A stretch of 64,000 nucleotides of DNA from Capronia americana (lineage: Eukaryota > Ascomycota > Eurotiomycetes > Chaetothyriales > Herpotrichiellaceae). The stretch is taken from assembly GCA_016110215.1 (NCBI GenBank), contig JADWQD010000016.1, positions 310,001 through 374,000 on the forward strand, written 5' to 3'. Positions 33,668-46,107 of this stretch are shown here, piece after piece (the stretch's first letter is position 1; every line of letters begins with the position of its first letter). Position numbers and translations under genes: made by a program. The notes beneath the pieces are model-generated. The model had not been told where the DNA came from. It made no database searches and saw only the letters and a list, made by a program, of their open reading frames with translations.

Positions 33668-34739
33668 TATGGAACCGTCGAGCTGGGACTGGTGAGAACA
33701 ATGCAATTGAAATGCACGGGTACTTTGTATTTCCTAAGTTTCTGTTCTGCTCCGTACGAGTAGCGTCCATTGTGCGGTTAAACTTCCTTTTCTGGAATCA
33801 ACCTACGGCAGGGCAAAAACGCGGTACTTTTCTGCACTCTCTCCATCAGGGTATTTTAGGTGCGAAAGGTACCAGGAGATCATTGTGAGAGACTTTAGAG
33901 GTCAATATAATTAACAGAAGGAGCCCTGGACGAGGCAAATCCGGTATCTGGCAGTGTCGCTCATTTTCGGATTTTGTGAACGATCGTCCTTGCGCCTGAT
34001 GTCTATAAGCTGGGCCGAAGGATGTCCCGGAAGTGTAACGATCACGTGAATACGTTATTGGGAGAAGTGCTGCCCCGTACTTCTTGGTATTTTGATCACA
34101 CTTGTTGCTGACCGGTTTGCAAGCTTCAAGTTCAGATCTCATGGGAATGGCCGACGCGACCATATATTGAAGCAGGAGAGGTCCTATCTGACTCGAGTGG
34201 AGCCGACCCTGCCCCGTAAGAGCCATACATCTCGCTCGTTTCACCTCCGACGAGATACGCTGTCCTGAGGCATACCTTTCCCATGGTCAGAGATCTTTAC
34301 TGATTGACGGGATTCCTGAAAGATGAATAATGGGGTGCTCGATCGGTAAGACTAGAGCTCTCCAGGTGGTCGTTTGGTCGACGCCAGCTCGAATCGCTAC
34401 CCACTGTTGCGAATTAGCATGGCTTTCAAATGCTTGTAAGCATTGCCGTCAGAACGAGCCTTTGGCCGAAATTCTGAATGAGGCAACCAGCAAACCAATG
34501 AGATGTGATGCGAGACAAGCACAAGGTCCGAGGGAAGGCCGCCCTCGTTAATCCAAGATCGCCAGGGTCTTGTCTCCGAGCCGGTCAACTGTACTGGAGA
34601 CGAGTGTTGTGAGACGGACATCTTGTTCTGTTCGCAGTCATGGTCATGCTTGATATTGGAGGTGCATCATGGCCAACGAGTTAATGACAGCAAGTCCGAC
34701 CCCGAATTGCTCAATGTGTTCACTAGGCATTCGCGATGC
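33668..34739. other. FAP7 promoter and spacer to the accessory block
   Basis: About 1.07 kb with no recognisable gene. It marks the change from core genes to the regulator, esterase and transporter block. Confidence 0.5.
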
Positions 34740-36707
34740 TCAAACAAGCAGCACTTGATAACCCAATCTTGACATAGCTGTGAACCAGTCGGCAGAGGGA
34801 GGGTCCTGCTCCTCTTGGCCTCGAATTTGCCAGCACGTCTCCATAACTTGAAGGGCTCTCGTCAAAGTGTCTGAGCCGTGGCCGGAGGCGTCAGCTCGGG
34901 CCGCCAGGCTTGCGAACGATGACTCTTGGTCCTTCTGCGCCAGGCATCCGGTAATGCAGAAAGGCCAAACCAGGCTCCGCAGCATTTGACCGTCAGGGAG
35001 GGCACTGAATACCTGGAGTGCTTTGGTGACGGCGTCTCGGATGCCGGGCAGATGAGGATCGGCCCCATCAAAGACCACAGTCAGATATACCATGGCAGCG
35101 CAGGCGAAGACGTAAGTGACAATTGGAGTCGCCTGGATCATCCAATTATCCGGCTCTCGACCTTCGCTCCGTCCAACCAGCAAAGACAGATAGCTCTCCC
35201 AAGACTCTGCAAGCCCCAGTTCCAGACGCTCCTTGAGCTCGCCGTGTTTCCTGATAATGTTGCCATCTCGCGCAAGACCTTTTCCTTGTCCATGCGTCGT
35301 CGACCTGTCCAGCATTGCGATTTCTCGGATGATGATCATCACCCAATTTTCACACCCCATGATATGCCGAAGCCGGACCTTGCAGTCCCTGGCGCCAAAG
35401 GCCTCGGCACAGATTTCCGCAAAGACGGGCTTGCGGCCCGTGGAGGCGCATGCCAGGGTGTCGAACCACAGAAGCACGGAGCTGAAGAATTCCATCGCGG
35501 CATGGTCAACAAACGACAGCGACGAGTCCAGGGACGTTGCGTCCTCGACCGCCGCGTCGACCAGCTCCTCCTCGCCATGTAAGACTGAGATGCCGGGGTC
35601 TGGAAAAATCATGCAGTATGCTTGGAGGAATGGGAACACGCCCGGCGATGCGGCCATGTGCTTCTGCCAGTTGTCGAGTCGGCCTCTCGAGTTCTAGGGA
35701 AACAAGAATGGCGTTAGCTCGGTGGGGGGAAATGAAAAGGCAGGCAGGCCATCCATCCATTCGGTAGTCAAGGTCGCTCGGTTAGGGGGTCCAGTAGGTA
35801 GAAGACGTGGTAGACTTACCTCGAGCATGATCAAATAGATGACACAGGCAAACACCTCGATCCCACCGCGTAACTCTTCGTGCACACTCTTCTTGCTCAC
35901 GCGATCGATATGATCGCGCAGACCCGCCACAGCCAGGGCGTACAGTTCTTCCTGTTTCTTTCCGCGCGAGTGCTGCCGGTAGTGTCGATGTCGATGTTGC
36001 GTATCGTCATTCACGTTCACATCCATCGGATCTGCATCTGGATTTGGATTTGGAATTGGATCTGGTCCAGATTCAAACTCGGGCTCCCGCTGCCTCTCCT
36101 GCTCGCGATACGTAACCACCAACGCAAGCACGGCGTATCTCAGCGGTTGACATCGCATGGTCAGCGCGCGGAGCCAGCCACAATCCCTCTCCACCAAGGA
36201 GGCATGGTAAAAGGGGAACTGGCCGGGGAAGACCCGCTCGAAGTACAAATCCAAGAGCAGAGTCTCATCTGGGTCTGTCGTCGTCGTAGGTGCAGTTGTA
36301 GTCGGGATCATTCTGACGGAAAGCGATCCGCGAGGAGCCGTCGTCTCATCGTGGACCCTGGTATGGGCGGTCGCGGTGTCGTCCCCGGCAATAGCAGTGG
36401 CAGTAGCAGTAACGTTGGCGGTCAAAGGATGTCGTCGGCGCAGAGCATCCAGGGCCCTCCCGCGCCTCAAGCGCTCGGTGGTAGACTTGACGCCGCTGCG
36501 GATCTCGGCCAACATGTCCTTTTCGCGGTCGCCGCGGTCCATCCAGCCCGGGCGGGGGCCGTAGGCGTAGCAGGGGATCAGGAGGATGCGGCATGCCTGG
36601 CACGTCGGTCTGGTGGCGTCGCATTTCTTCCTGCGAAGGCGGCAGGTCCAGCAGCCCGAGGCGGTCGAGGGGCTTGAATTTGCGTTTGTATGCGTATTAC
36701 CTGCCAT
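34740..36707 (-). CDS. Zn2Cys6 transcription factor with fungal regulatory domain (613 aa)
   Basis: Two exons, 36707-35820 and 35693-34740 (intron with GTAAGT donor). The binuclear zinc cluster has Cys19, 22, 29, 36, 39 and 46 with standard spacing (CWTCRLRRKKCD) and lies close to the N-terminus. After low-complexity Thr/Ala and Pro/Asn/Asp stretches (about residues 100-140 and 215-250), a helical regulatory region follows (LLLDLYFERVFPGQFPFYH; VFACVIYLIMLE then NSRGRLDNWQKHMAA), typical of the Fungal_trans_2 group found in pathway regulators. It sits at one end of a block with an SDR, an esterase and two MFS genes, so it could be their local regulator. That is inference. Confidence 0.9.
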
Positions 36708-37181
36708 TCCAAGTGCGCGGTATCTCTGTTTGGGTCTGATTCCGGGTTTGAGTCTGTGGCTTGTGTGTGGGTATGGAAGGGTGTGGGACGCGAAATCAGA
36801 CGACAGGGGAGTGGTGGCACGCGAACATAATCAGACGAGAGGGGGGGTGGTACGGGGCTTAATAGTCGCTTATGTACCCCGTACTAGTACTAGCAATCCA
36901 GTATGTATTCCGAGGTCGACCTGCCTGCCGTCTACCCGGTGCCTACTCCGTATACAATTCATGTGCGCAGTCAAATGGATTATGTGATGGAAACCCCCTG
37001 TTCGTATTACGCCCTACTGTACATTCGCGCCGGTAAACAGCAGTTCTAGCTACAAGAAGATGATCTACTACAGTAATTCAACTTTGAAAGATTGCCCGTC
37101 TCGAACCTGAGCTGCGACGACGCTCAGACACACACCTTCTGCGGTTGTGTGTCTCGCGGTAGCTGCTGCTGCTGGTCCTCG
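36708..37181. other. Promoter of the Zn2Cys6 gene and SDR 3' flank
   Basis: 474 nt. A short GTACTAGTACTAG palindromic repeat is seen at about 36882-36895. No gene recognised. Confidence 0.45.
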
Positions 37182-38486
37182 TCACCCCCTCAACCGGTCT
37201 ATTCGGTCAACGCTGATGCCGGTATCCTTCAAAACCTTCCCAAACACGTTCTCCTTATGCTCTGCCATGGCCTTTGCTATGCGTTCCAACCCGATCTGTT
37301 CGTCCAGCATGAAGTAGACTTGCTTCTCACCGCCTTCGGTTGACGCATCAAATGCAGCCTTGGCTACCGCTGCTGCTGGGACGCTGGGGTGGTTGATAAG
37401 ACTCTTCTTGAACAGTCTGACCAGGGGCCCTAGAACGCCCAGGACATTTGCGCTGAGCTTCAGGGCTGTCGGCATCTTCCCCCGGGACAGGTTGCTGTTG
37501 TGGTTCATCCCGCCGGGGTCCAGCGAGAAAATGTTGACTCCTTTGGTTCTGCCCTAGATTCAAACATCAGCGACGTGGGACGGGCGCCGAGCTATGAACA
37601 AGGGGTGTCTCACTGCCAACAGCTTCTCCCTCAAGGTATACATGGTCAAGTCTCCAAGCAACTTACTGCTGCCGTATCTTGTCAGTCCCTGCATGACCGG
37701 CAAACTTGAACCGACGGGCATCTGTTCGGTCGGGCCCCAGGAGTCGAAAAAGTCGACTTTGCCCATCGTCACGGTCTCACTGGTGATGTAGATTATTTTT
37801 CCACGCGGCGCTCCATCGACCATCTGGAACGCTGCTTCCAGCAATAGCACAGTCAAGAGGAACGGAGACAGGACGTTTGTCTGGTATACAGGATCGAATC
37901 CGTCCACCGTCTTCGCGTCCATCTCGTACGACGAATATGCGGCGGAGTTGACTTGGACGGCGACGGGCGGGATGGTCTTCGACCGCACTTTCTCGGCCAC
38001 TTCGGCTGCGAAGGCTTTCACCGATGCGAAGCTGGCGAGGTTGAGTGTCAGAAATTCGAACGCGGTCACGCCCTTGCTGTGCAGCTGAGCCGTAATCTTC
38101 TGCGCCTGTACATCGTTTTCCCTGCGTGACGTGAGGATGAAGAAGGCTTCCGGGTGCGTCTTCGCGATCTCGAAGGCGATATGGGATCCTAACGCACCAT
38201 TGCCTCCGGTGATGAGAACTGTTTTGGAGGGCTTCGTCGACATCGTCACGAGGATTTTCCCTTCGGGAGCAGGTGAAGCGGTTGTGCTGATCGGTCGAAT
38301 CCCCAGGAAAGGAGAGGCTTGTGAGAAATTCTTCAGTCGACAAAGTATGCGGCGTGAGGACGTGGCCAAGACGAGCGAAGGACGCCTGGGTTGGAATGAT
38401 CCTTTGCCTGTCTTCTCGAATGCCTGCTTTTTATAACTTCGAACCACAATTCGCAGGGCAGACCTGCTCTTTTGAGACTTGCACAT
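37182..38486 (-). CDS. Short-chain dehydrogenase/reductase
   Basis: Two exons, 38486-37614 and 37553-37182; donor GTGAGA and a TAG acceptor give LREKLLA joined to GRTKGVNIFSLDPGGM. The Rossmann motif is TGGNGALG, the NNAG-like motif is NSAAYSS, the Ser of ITSETV and the YGSSK motif complete the catalytic set. It is a classical NAD(P)-dependent SDR, closest in layout to retinol-dehydrogenase-like or WWOX-like members. Two starts are possible: 38243 (MSTKPSKTVLITGG, 333 aa) is the family-typical one; 38486 adds 81 basic residues that look like a mitochondrial presequence or a translated leader. Substrate unknown. Confidence 0.85.
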
Positions 38487-39805
38487 CTCATTGCCATGAT
38501 GATATGCATAGAGATATTAGAAATACAAGGTCCAAATCCCTCGGGCGCGGACAGACACGGCGGAGGACGAGCAAGGCCATTCCTGCTGGCCCAGCACTCG
38601 ACTCGAGTATGGCAACAACTCCACCAGTCCAGAAGGATGGGTTGATGCTGACTCCTGTGCCCGGTCGCATCACCAACGAGTGGAATTCAACAGATGCGGC
38701 TGACTGTTGATGACCAGGTCGACATCTTCGTCAGGAGCTTGTCCGTTCTGGGGAGCCGAAGTTCTTTCGGTGGGAAAGCGAAAGCGAGGTCTAGCTGTTT
38801 GCGGCTAGCTGCTATTCGGCTCGCCTTGCCTCTGCCTGATCTGTCTGAACACGTCGAGACGACGCCATCGTCGCCAGATTCTTCCGTGCCCAAATCATTT
38901 TCCCACGAAGCCGCAGGAGATTGGAGACAGGTGATCGCGGGCCCCTGGCTGACGCTCTGTCCGGTGGATCGTGTCAGACGCCCAGCTTGACGCCCTCCGA
39001 GCAAGAATAATACAAAGCCAGCATCTGTCATCTTTCCAGGGCTACTGAATGTCAGAATAGCTTGTTCAAAGACTCCTGACGCCGGTCCCCTGACCTAGGT
39101 TGGTATATGAATCGTCCGACAATTCAAGCAGGAGACAAAGTCGAACGTGCTACCTTCGCTCTCGCATCAGACCTTCCGCAGCTCTAGAGAGGGCCGGCAG
39201 GGAGTCACTTCTCTCCCGGAGATACATGACACTAGTTCTCGACCCTGGTTCTGGCGCAGGAACCCCTCACTCAGGACTCGGGAGCGCTCTGTCACTTCCC
39301 ATATCGATGCTTTCGGCCGACCCGTCCGAATGGCCAGCGGACATCGCAAGGCAGAGCACAGCGCTCGGGACGTATTAGTGCTGGACCTATTTCAAACAAA
39401 GGTAGGACTCCCCCGCAAGAAAATGTGACTAAAATCGCAGAAGACGGGGCAGACCAATCGCGAACCAGGCTGCAATATCCTCCATCGGTGCTAAGGTACC
39501 TCACTGACCACGGTATACGACCTCGGCTTGAACCAGCTCCATGAATTCTGAGGAAGGACACCTCACAGACTTCGAACCGTACTACATTGGGTGTCCGGAG
39601 AGCCGTTCATACCGAGAATCGCCCTCGAGCCTCGGTATTCTTGCACCCTGAACACATAGTTGAAGCATTTTTTGGCGGACCGATGGGGAACGAGCGGCTG
39701 GGAAATGTCCTATGGAAACTATATAAATCACAGCCGTGGAGTGGCGGAGAAGGTGAATCGCTCATCTGTAGAGGTTCGGGGACTTGAAGGACAACACTGG
39801 GAGCC
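38487..39805. other. Divergent SDR/carboxylesterase intergenic region
   Basis: About 1.3 kb between two divergent genes; it would hold both promoters. Open frames such as 38694-38990 do not resemble known proteins. Confidence 0.5.
39720..39728 (+). promoter_or_regulatory. TATA box of the carboxylesterase gene
   Basis: TATATAAAT about 80 nt upstream of the start codon at 39806. A near-perfect TATA box, as expected of an inducible gene. Confidence 0.55.
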
Positions 39806-41726
39806 ATGGCGTCCAGATTCTTCATCGCGATCCTTCTCCTTGCTTCCTCCTGCAAGCTGTGCTCGTCACAAAGTCTGCCCATTGTCGACCTGGGCTACGA
39901 GAGACATCAGGCCATCAGACTCGATGTGTGTTCCCGTGGCATCATCCCATACTCCATGTTGCTAACGCCTTTAGCCAACCGGTCAATTCTACAACTTCAG
40001 CAACATCCGGTTTGCTCAACCTCCTGTGGGCGACCTTCGCTGGGCCCCTCCGCAAGCCCCGACAGGTCGGAACCCAGACGTCCAGAATGGCAGCGTCGGA
40101 CGTATCTGTCCACAAGCCAACCCAAACTGGCTCACCCTGGCTTTTAACAATCTGCCCAACGTTGTGGCCGGGAATGCCTCGGACTACAACATCACGCAGG
40201 CGGAACAACAGCTTCAATCCACCCCACCGGGAACATTTCCGTTTGACGGGCCGCGCAATGGCCAGTTTCCACCTCTAGACCCACGGACCACCGAAGATTG
40301 TCTCTTCTTGGACGTCGTCGTGCCGAAATCTATCTTCGACCAAGCCAGCAACGGGACGGGGGAGAAAGGCCAGGGTGCTCCTGTTTTGGCGTGGTACGTA
40401 TTTCCACAATTCTCTAAACATTGACAGTAAAATGTTCCCCAAGAACGTCAAGACCATCAGCGCCTACTAACTCGAACAACCTGGCAGGATCTACGGCGGC
40501 GGATACACGATCGGGGAGAAGTCATCTGGCAATGACGTCCACGGATTGATGAAGGCGGCCAGCCAACGCGACGGCCTAGTCTTTGTGGCGATGAACTACC
40601 GCCTCGGGGCCTTTGGCTTTCTTGCGGGCCCCTCCCTCCAAGCTGCCGGGGGTGTCGCGAACGCAGGTCTCTTGGATCAGCGTTTCGCACTGGAGTGGAT
40701 CCAAAAGTACGTCCATCTGTTCGGCGGGGATCCAGAGCGCGTGACCATCATGGGCGAATCTGCTGGCGGTAAGCTCCATACGTCCAAGATCTTTGTAATA
40801 GCATTGATTGACTGACCCGCACAGGTGGATCGGTCGAGTTCCAACTCACCGCCTACGGGGGGCAGCGGCCAGCTCCTTTCCAACGCGCCATGCCGCAGTC
40901 GCCAGGCTTTGTGTCCATCGCCTCGACCTACACCCAAGAGAACAGCACGCAGACATTCCTGAAGCTCGCCAACGCGACCTCCATCGCCCATGCCCGCCGC
41001 ATGTCCTCGGACGTCCTGATCCGCGCCAACTCCCTCCAAGTCGGGGCCTCCCTCTGGGGCACATGGACGTTCGGCCCCGTCGCAGACGGCAGCGCCTTCG
41101 CACCAGGCCTACCCGCCAAGGGGTTCATGACGGGCGACTACGCCGCCAACATCTCGGTGCTGAACTCGCACTGCGGCAACGAGGGCGCGCTGTTCACACC
41201 CCCATACCTCAAGACGGAAGCGGATGTCGAGGCCTGGTTTTCGGCCACGTATCCGCTCGCCGCGCCCGCCGTGCGCGCCTACGTCCTCGACGAGCTGTAC
41301 CCGCCTGTGTACGATGGGTCGCAGCCGTACAAGTCGCTGCTGGAGCGGATATACCTCCTGATAGCCGAGTCGTCACTCATATGCAACACGAAGTACATGA
41401 ACGCGGCGTACGAGCACAGTTACGCATATACCTTTGACATTGGGCCGTCCTTCCACGGCTGCGACTCGGGGTACAATTTCTATGATGCCCAAGCGGCCAA
41501 TGCTCCGACCGGCACGTTCGCCACATACGCACAACAGCTGCAGGATTATCAGGTCAATTTTATCACGAACGGCGACCCGAATGGACAGGGTCTCCCTGCG
41601 TGGCCTGTGCAAGGGCGCAACGCCAATGCGGGAGCGAAGCTGTTGAACGAGGAGGGATGGTCGACAGTGACGGACCCGACGAGTAATCCTAGATGTGTAT
41701 GGTGGCAGAAGGCGTTGATGTACTGA
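39806..41726 (+). CDS. Secreted type-B carboxylesterase/lipase (four exons, 573 aa)
   Basis: Exons are 39806-39925, 39975-40393, 40488-40768 and 40825-41726. A signal peptide covers residues 1-21 (FFIAILLLASS core). The esterase fold follows: IRFAQPPVGDLRW, EDCLFLDVVVP, the oxyanion motif YGGGYT, MNYRLGAFGFL and GLLDQRFALEWIQ. The nucleophile is Ser271 in GESAGG, and a C-terminal FHGCDSGYNF supplies the likely catalytic His. Several N-glycosylation sites (such as NFS, NGS, NAS, NIT) fit secretion. It cleaves carboxylic esters; the substrate is unknown. It has its own TATA box and faces away from the SDR gene. Confidence 0.93.
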
Positions 41727-42427
41727 GGTACAGGTGACGGCCGATAGGCGATAGGCGACAGATGGTCAAGGAAGGTCGTGCAAGGGCAGAGCTAGAGGAG
41801 AGCCTGAGCCAGCACGAAAGTCAGGGGGGGAGGGAGGATATGCTCGCGTGGCTCGCTAGGCTCTTGAGGTTCGTCATGTGCATAGGTGTACGTATATACA
41901 GTACACAGGCGAACCCATGGAAAACCCCCGCCTAGAACCGTGACTGCCTTGCTCCCAGCCGAGTCACACGTTCGACCAATCCCTTCGTCTCGTGCTGGCC
42001 ATATGCACCCGACTCGCGCACAACAAGGCAGTGGACATGATATAATGTACAGCACTCTACAGAGATGAAGACAGAAGACTGCAGACGACCACGGCCACGA
42101 CCACGCTACACTCATAGCCACGGCGGTACATAGTCTCGCCTGTCAAGGACATTAAACCCAATTTTGCAACCGAGATATTACAGACGTTGCGTCTCTGCGC
42201 TACACAGAAGGGAAATAAATACATTATTCTGTACTGAACGCAGGGTGATCGATCCAGCAACCCGCTCCCAGTTGTCTCATTCTTACATGATGACTGACGA
42301 TCCGAGGAAGTATTACAAGGACGAGTAGGATAGAGGAGGAGGACACGACCGTCGTCAGGTTTGTTGAAGTCCCACGCCTCGCGGATCGAGGTCCACAGTT
42401 CATTCTTCCTTCACACTCGACCCTACC
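41727..42427. other. Convergent spacer, esterase and MFS genes
   Basis: About 700 nt between two converging genes, probably their 3' UTRs. No gene recognised. Confidence 0.5.
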
Positions 42428-44592
42428 CTACCCTTCCACCTTCGCGGTCTCCTCACGACTTTCCACATCCTCGCCGCGTTGGTGTGGATGCTGCTGCGCG
42501 GTCTTACCCCCACCGCCGCCAATAGTCTCCTTCTCCATCCTCACGGCGGTATGGTTGGTCAAATACTGCGACGAATCGCGCACAAAGCACGCGGCCACAA
42601 TGGCGATGACGCCGAACGGGATGGTCGCCCAGAAGACGCGCTTGAACGCGTAGCCGTACGCGGCGCGGAAGGCGTGCAGCGTCGCGGCCTGGACCGCCGG
42701 GGTGGCGCCCTCGACGGTGGCGAACGCGTCCGGCACGCCCGTCGCGGCGCCCACCACGGCGGGGATCAGCTGCTCGAGGTTCGTCGCGGGGAAGCCGGCG
42801 GCCAGGGCGGCGGCGACGACGCGCTTGGGCATCTCGACCGTCACGACCGAGGTGAGGATCGTGTTGAAGATGGCGTTGCCGACGCTGCCGCCCGCGCTGC
42901 GGAACGTGCCGATCAGGCCGGACGCGATGCCGAGTTCGCGGAGCGGGACCTATTCACATGGGGGCGGAGAAGGTTAGTGGTCTGAATTTGGAAAGGATGA
43001 TAGTAGTAATGTGATTCGCTGGGCGGGGGAAAAGGAAGAGGGACGAGGCTTGTCTAGATGATAAGCACGGACACATCAAAACTCACATGCAGGCCGGCGA
43101 TAAAGTAGCACAGCAGGGTGATCATGCCGAAACATCCCTGGCCGAAGAACTGAAAGGCCATCCACGCGGCTTTGCTTTGCGGGACGGCGACCGAGTAGAG
43201 GGCGACGAAGACGAGTTGGATGGCTAGCGCTACGATCATCTGCATCTTCAGGTGTTTGATCTTGTGGGCGATGGCGGGCATGAGCGTGCCGCCGACGAAG
43301 GTGCCCACGCCGTTGGGCAGCTGCGTCAGGCCGATCTGGATCGGGTCACTCTCGAACATGTACAGCGTGCCCTGGGGCAGGATGCCGGCCATGGAGTAGA
43401 AGATCATGCCGGCGACGAAGACGACGACGAGCAACACCGTGAACTCGCGGTACCGCCGGAACAGGTCGAGCGGGAAGAACGGCTGGCGCGGCACGAGGAA
43501 GTCGTAGACGAAGCAGGCGATGAAGACGAGCACGCCGATGACGATGGGCGCGATCACCGACGCGCTCTTCCACGGGTGCGCCGGCGTGCCGGCCCAGGTG
43601 AGCCCCACGAGGAAGACGGTCAGGCCCGACGTGTACAGGACGATGCCGACGTAGTCGATCTCCTTGATCTCCTGCCACCGCGTCTTCTCGTAGTCGCGCC
43701 GCGGCCGCGACGGCGGGAAATAGACCAGCGCCGTCCCCACGAACGAGATGACCGCGTAGATGATGGCGATGTAGAAGCACCAGCGCCACGTCGCCTTGGA
43801 CACCAGCTGGTTGGCGATGATGACGCCGCAGATCGCCCAGGGGATGGCCATGGCGCCTTCGGTCCACGCGAGGCCGACGTTTCTGGCTCCGAGTCAGCTA
43901 CGTACAGTGCATACTGTACACTAGTCTGCGGCGGGGGTGGAGCACCTACCGCCACTTGTTGGGAAGCAGCTCCGGGATCCCGGCATACGCCACGAAGATG
44001 ATACCGGTGGCAAATCCAAGCAAGGTACACGCAACGACGACGGTCGTCGTGGTTTGTGCGGTCGCGCCAACGATCTGGCTAATCTCAGCTCATTCTTCCT
44101 CCTTCTAAATTACATGATACTGGCGGTCTAGGGCGCATGGGATAGGACTTACCGCACCGACGACGGCGAAGAGCTGGCCACTGAGCGTCACATATCTGCG
44201 GCCAAAGATGTCGCTGAGGGAGCCTGCAATGGAGAAGGAGACCGAGGACGCAATGGACCACCCACCGGGCATCCACGCAATGTTCGACACGTCGCCCAGC
44301 TCGGTCCCGATCTGGAACAAGATCGCGGTGATGAGAAGGAATCCGCCCGACACTGGGCCCACGAAAGCGAGGCCGAGGAACTGTATGTGGCAGTCAGTCA
44401 ATTCATCCTTGGGAGAAGAGACCACGCTAGGACCAGACTCACGAAGATAGACAGCACCGTGCTCCAGGTGAGCTTCTCTGGCACGTCGGGGTTGTCTTCA
44501 AAGGCGGCGCGATGCGGGTCGTCTTCCAGGTAGACATCGTCGGCGAAAGGCTTCTCGTGGGCCATGGCCTGGGGTTTCTCGGTGTCGCTCAT
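42428..44592 (-). CDS. MFS transporter, TRI12/DHA2-like, 14 TM (606 aa)
   Basis: Exons are 44592-44443, 44380-44153, 44074-43950, 43882-43087 and 42949-42428; frame is kept across all. A 40-residue acidic cytosolic N-terminus precedes many hydrophobic segments, consistent with 14 TM. The loop LSDIFGRRY is MFS motif A; GFATGIIFVAYAGIPELLPNKWR, then the block through ICGVIIANQLVSKATWRWCF, is typical of fungal TRI12-type efflux pumps and siderophore/toxin transporters. The C-terminal half contains GTFRSAGGSVGNAIFNTIL. Drug or metabolite/H+ antiport is inferred from the family. The Gly-rich tail (ETIGGGGG) is not conserved. Upstream is a minus-strand TATA element. Confidence 0.92.
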
Positions 44593-46107
44593 CGTTGCGC
44601 TGCTGGATACGTAGTGAGGATGGGCGTGATGCTGGGCTGTGAGAGCAGGGAGCTGTGCAGGTCCGCAGAACGGGCTGCCAGCAACAGTTCGACCCGCTCA
44701 GGATATATAATCCATGGGTGGTGTGTTCGAGGCCCATCGAAGTTTGGGGAAACCTGGGCCTGCACAAGGGTCGGCCCCGCCTTTTCTCCACATTCTTTGT
44801 GGGGTCGTTGCTTTAGCCCGACCATCAGGTGGATATAATTGGCTGGGAGCTGCTGTGATCGTGGAGAAGACCCATCGCGGGTCCAGCTAGACCTCTTTCG
44901 TTTAAAGCTGGAGAAAGACGTTGGCGGTGGACCACGTGGCGGTGGGAGAGCAGCGCAGATAGTGGGAGTATTCAAAACCAGGAACAAGCCACTCGGTGTC
45001 TGTAATCCATGGATATGGTTCGACACACTGAGAGCCGTGCAATTATCATCCGCGAGGTCGTACTCTGGCAGCGGTCACGTGACTAGGCTTGGCAAGTGAG
45101 GCTGCCAAGCCTCATCCAGCCGCTAACCGCATAGAGAAGGGCGTCAACCCAGCGTCAGCCTTGACCAACTGATCAGCCATTAAGGGATCCATAGCGATGG
45201 GCGGTTGCACCAGATTTCTCTCACTCCCGCACAGATAATTGTGAATGACCACTGCATTACACAGCGATCGTTCTACAGCCTGGAATGCGGCCAGCGATAT
45301 ATAAAAATGAGAAATAGTCCCGTTATCTGAGCCGAACGGATGGATGTATTTAGCAAACCAGTCATCTCTAACCAGAATAATTATGTAGCAGGCCGCGGAG
45401 TACGGAGAGCGCCTGTACCAGACAGCGCCGAAGGGGTGGATCGATTCTCGCCTACGAGTAGAGTAAGGCACAGACATTCCATCCTCTGCACTCCGTTCAA
45501 TCGCTTAATCAGGGAGAATGTAGCCAGTGGCGAGAACCACGAGGCGGACGCGAAAACGCCACATTGTAAACGCAATGCCTGCTACAGTACCCGTAATCGA
45601 ATCCCTATCTTAGCAGTCTTGTTCAGCTCGCTTCGAGGGGGCATTTCCACGCGACTAGGAAGGAATTGGGACTTTTGGACGAAACTAGGCCTCGTTTAGT
45701 GCCGAATCAAGCAACCACAAGCACCGCAAGCGGACAGCTGGGCAGGCTTCGCTTCGAGGAATACGAGAATGCCTCATCCATTATTGGGTTGTCCAAAGGG
45801 CAGATTCCAGCCTGACCGGGAGAGTGGATGATGTGCGCCTTGGTAGAAGACAAATTCTGACTCGAGGGCCCCGAGGACGAGGGGGATACATGTACAAATA
45901 CATACTAGGGTTAAGAAGTCCACAAGAAAGAAGGTATTTATTTCATAGCCGCGTCAACTCCCCCTCCCCCGTTCGAAGCCAGTCAGTCCACTCCGCCAGC
46001 CTTACTGTGCTCTGTGCCCCGTACGACCGTGGACGTCCTCATCCCACTATTAAGTATCGTGCCTGAATTCTTTCCACCACCTTCGCTTCCCGATCCAAGC
46101 AGAGGAC
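44593..46107. other. Spacer between MFS pump and Cys-rich gene
   Basis: About 1.5 kb. It contains the MFS promoter and, at 45112-45477 on the minus strand, a 121-codon frame (core ISLAAFQAVERSLCNAVV) that I cannot assign; it may be chance or the trace of a lost gene. Confidence 0.45.
44701..44710 (-). promoter_or_regulatory. TATA-like element of the TRI12-type MFS gene
   Basis: Minus-strand TTATATATCC about 110 nt upstream of the start codon at 44592. Confidence 0.4.

Noticed and set aside
43252..44001. A 249-codon plus-strand frame over the TRI12-type MFS gene
   Set aside because: Asp/Arg/His-rich composition and exact overlap with conserved TM exons mark it as antisense shadow caused by GC-rich third positions.
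45112..45477. A 121-codon minus-strand frame
   Set aside because: Somewhat protein-like, with two IHPFG words, but I cannot link it to any family or splice partner, so I left it inside the spacer description.
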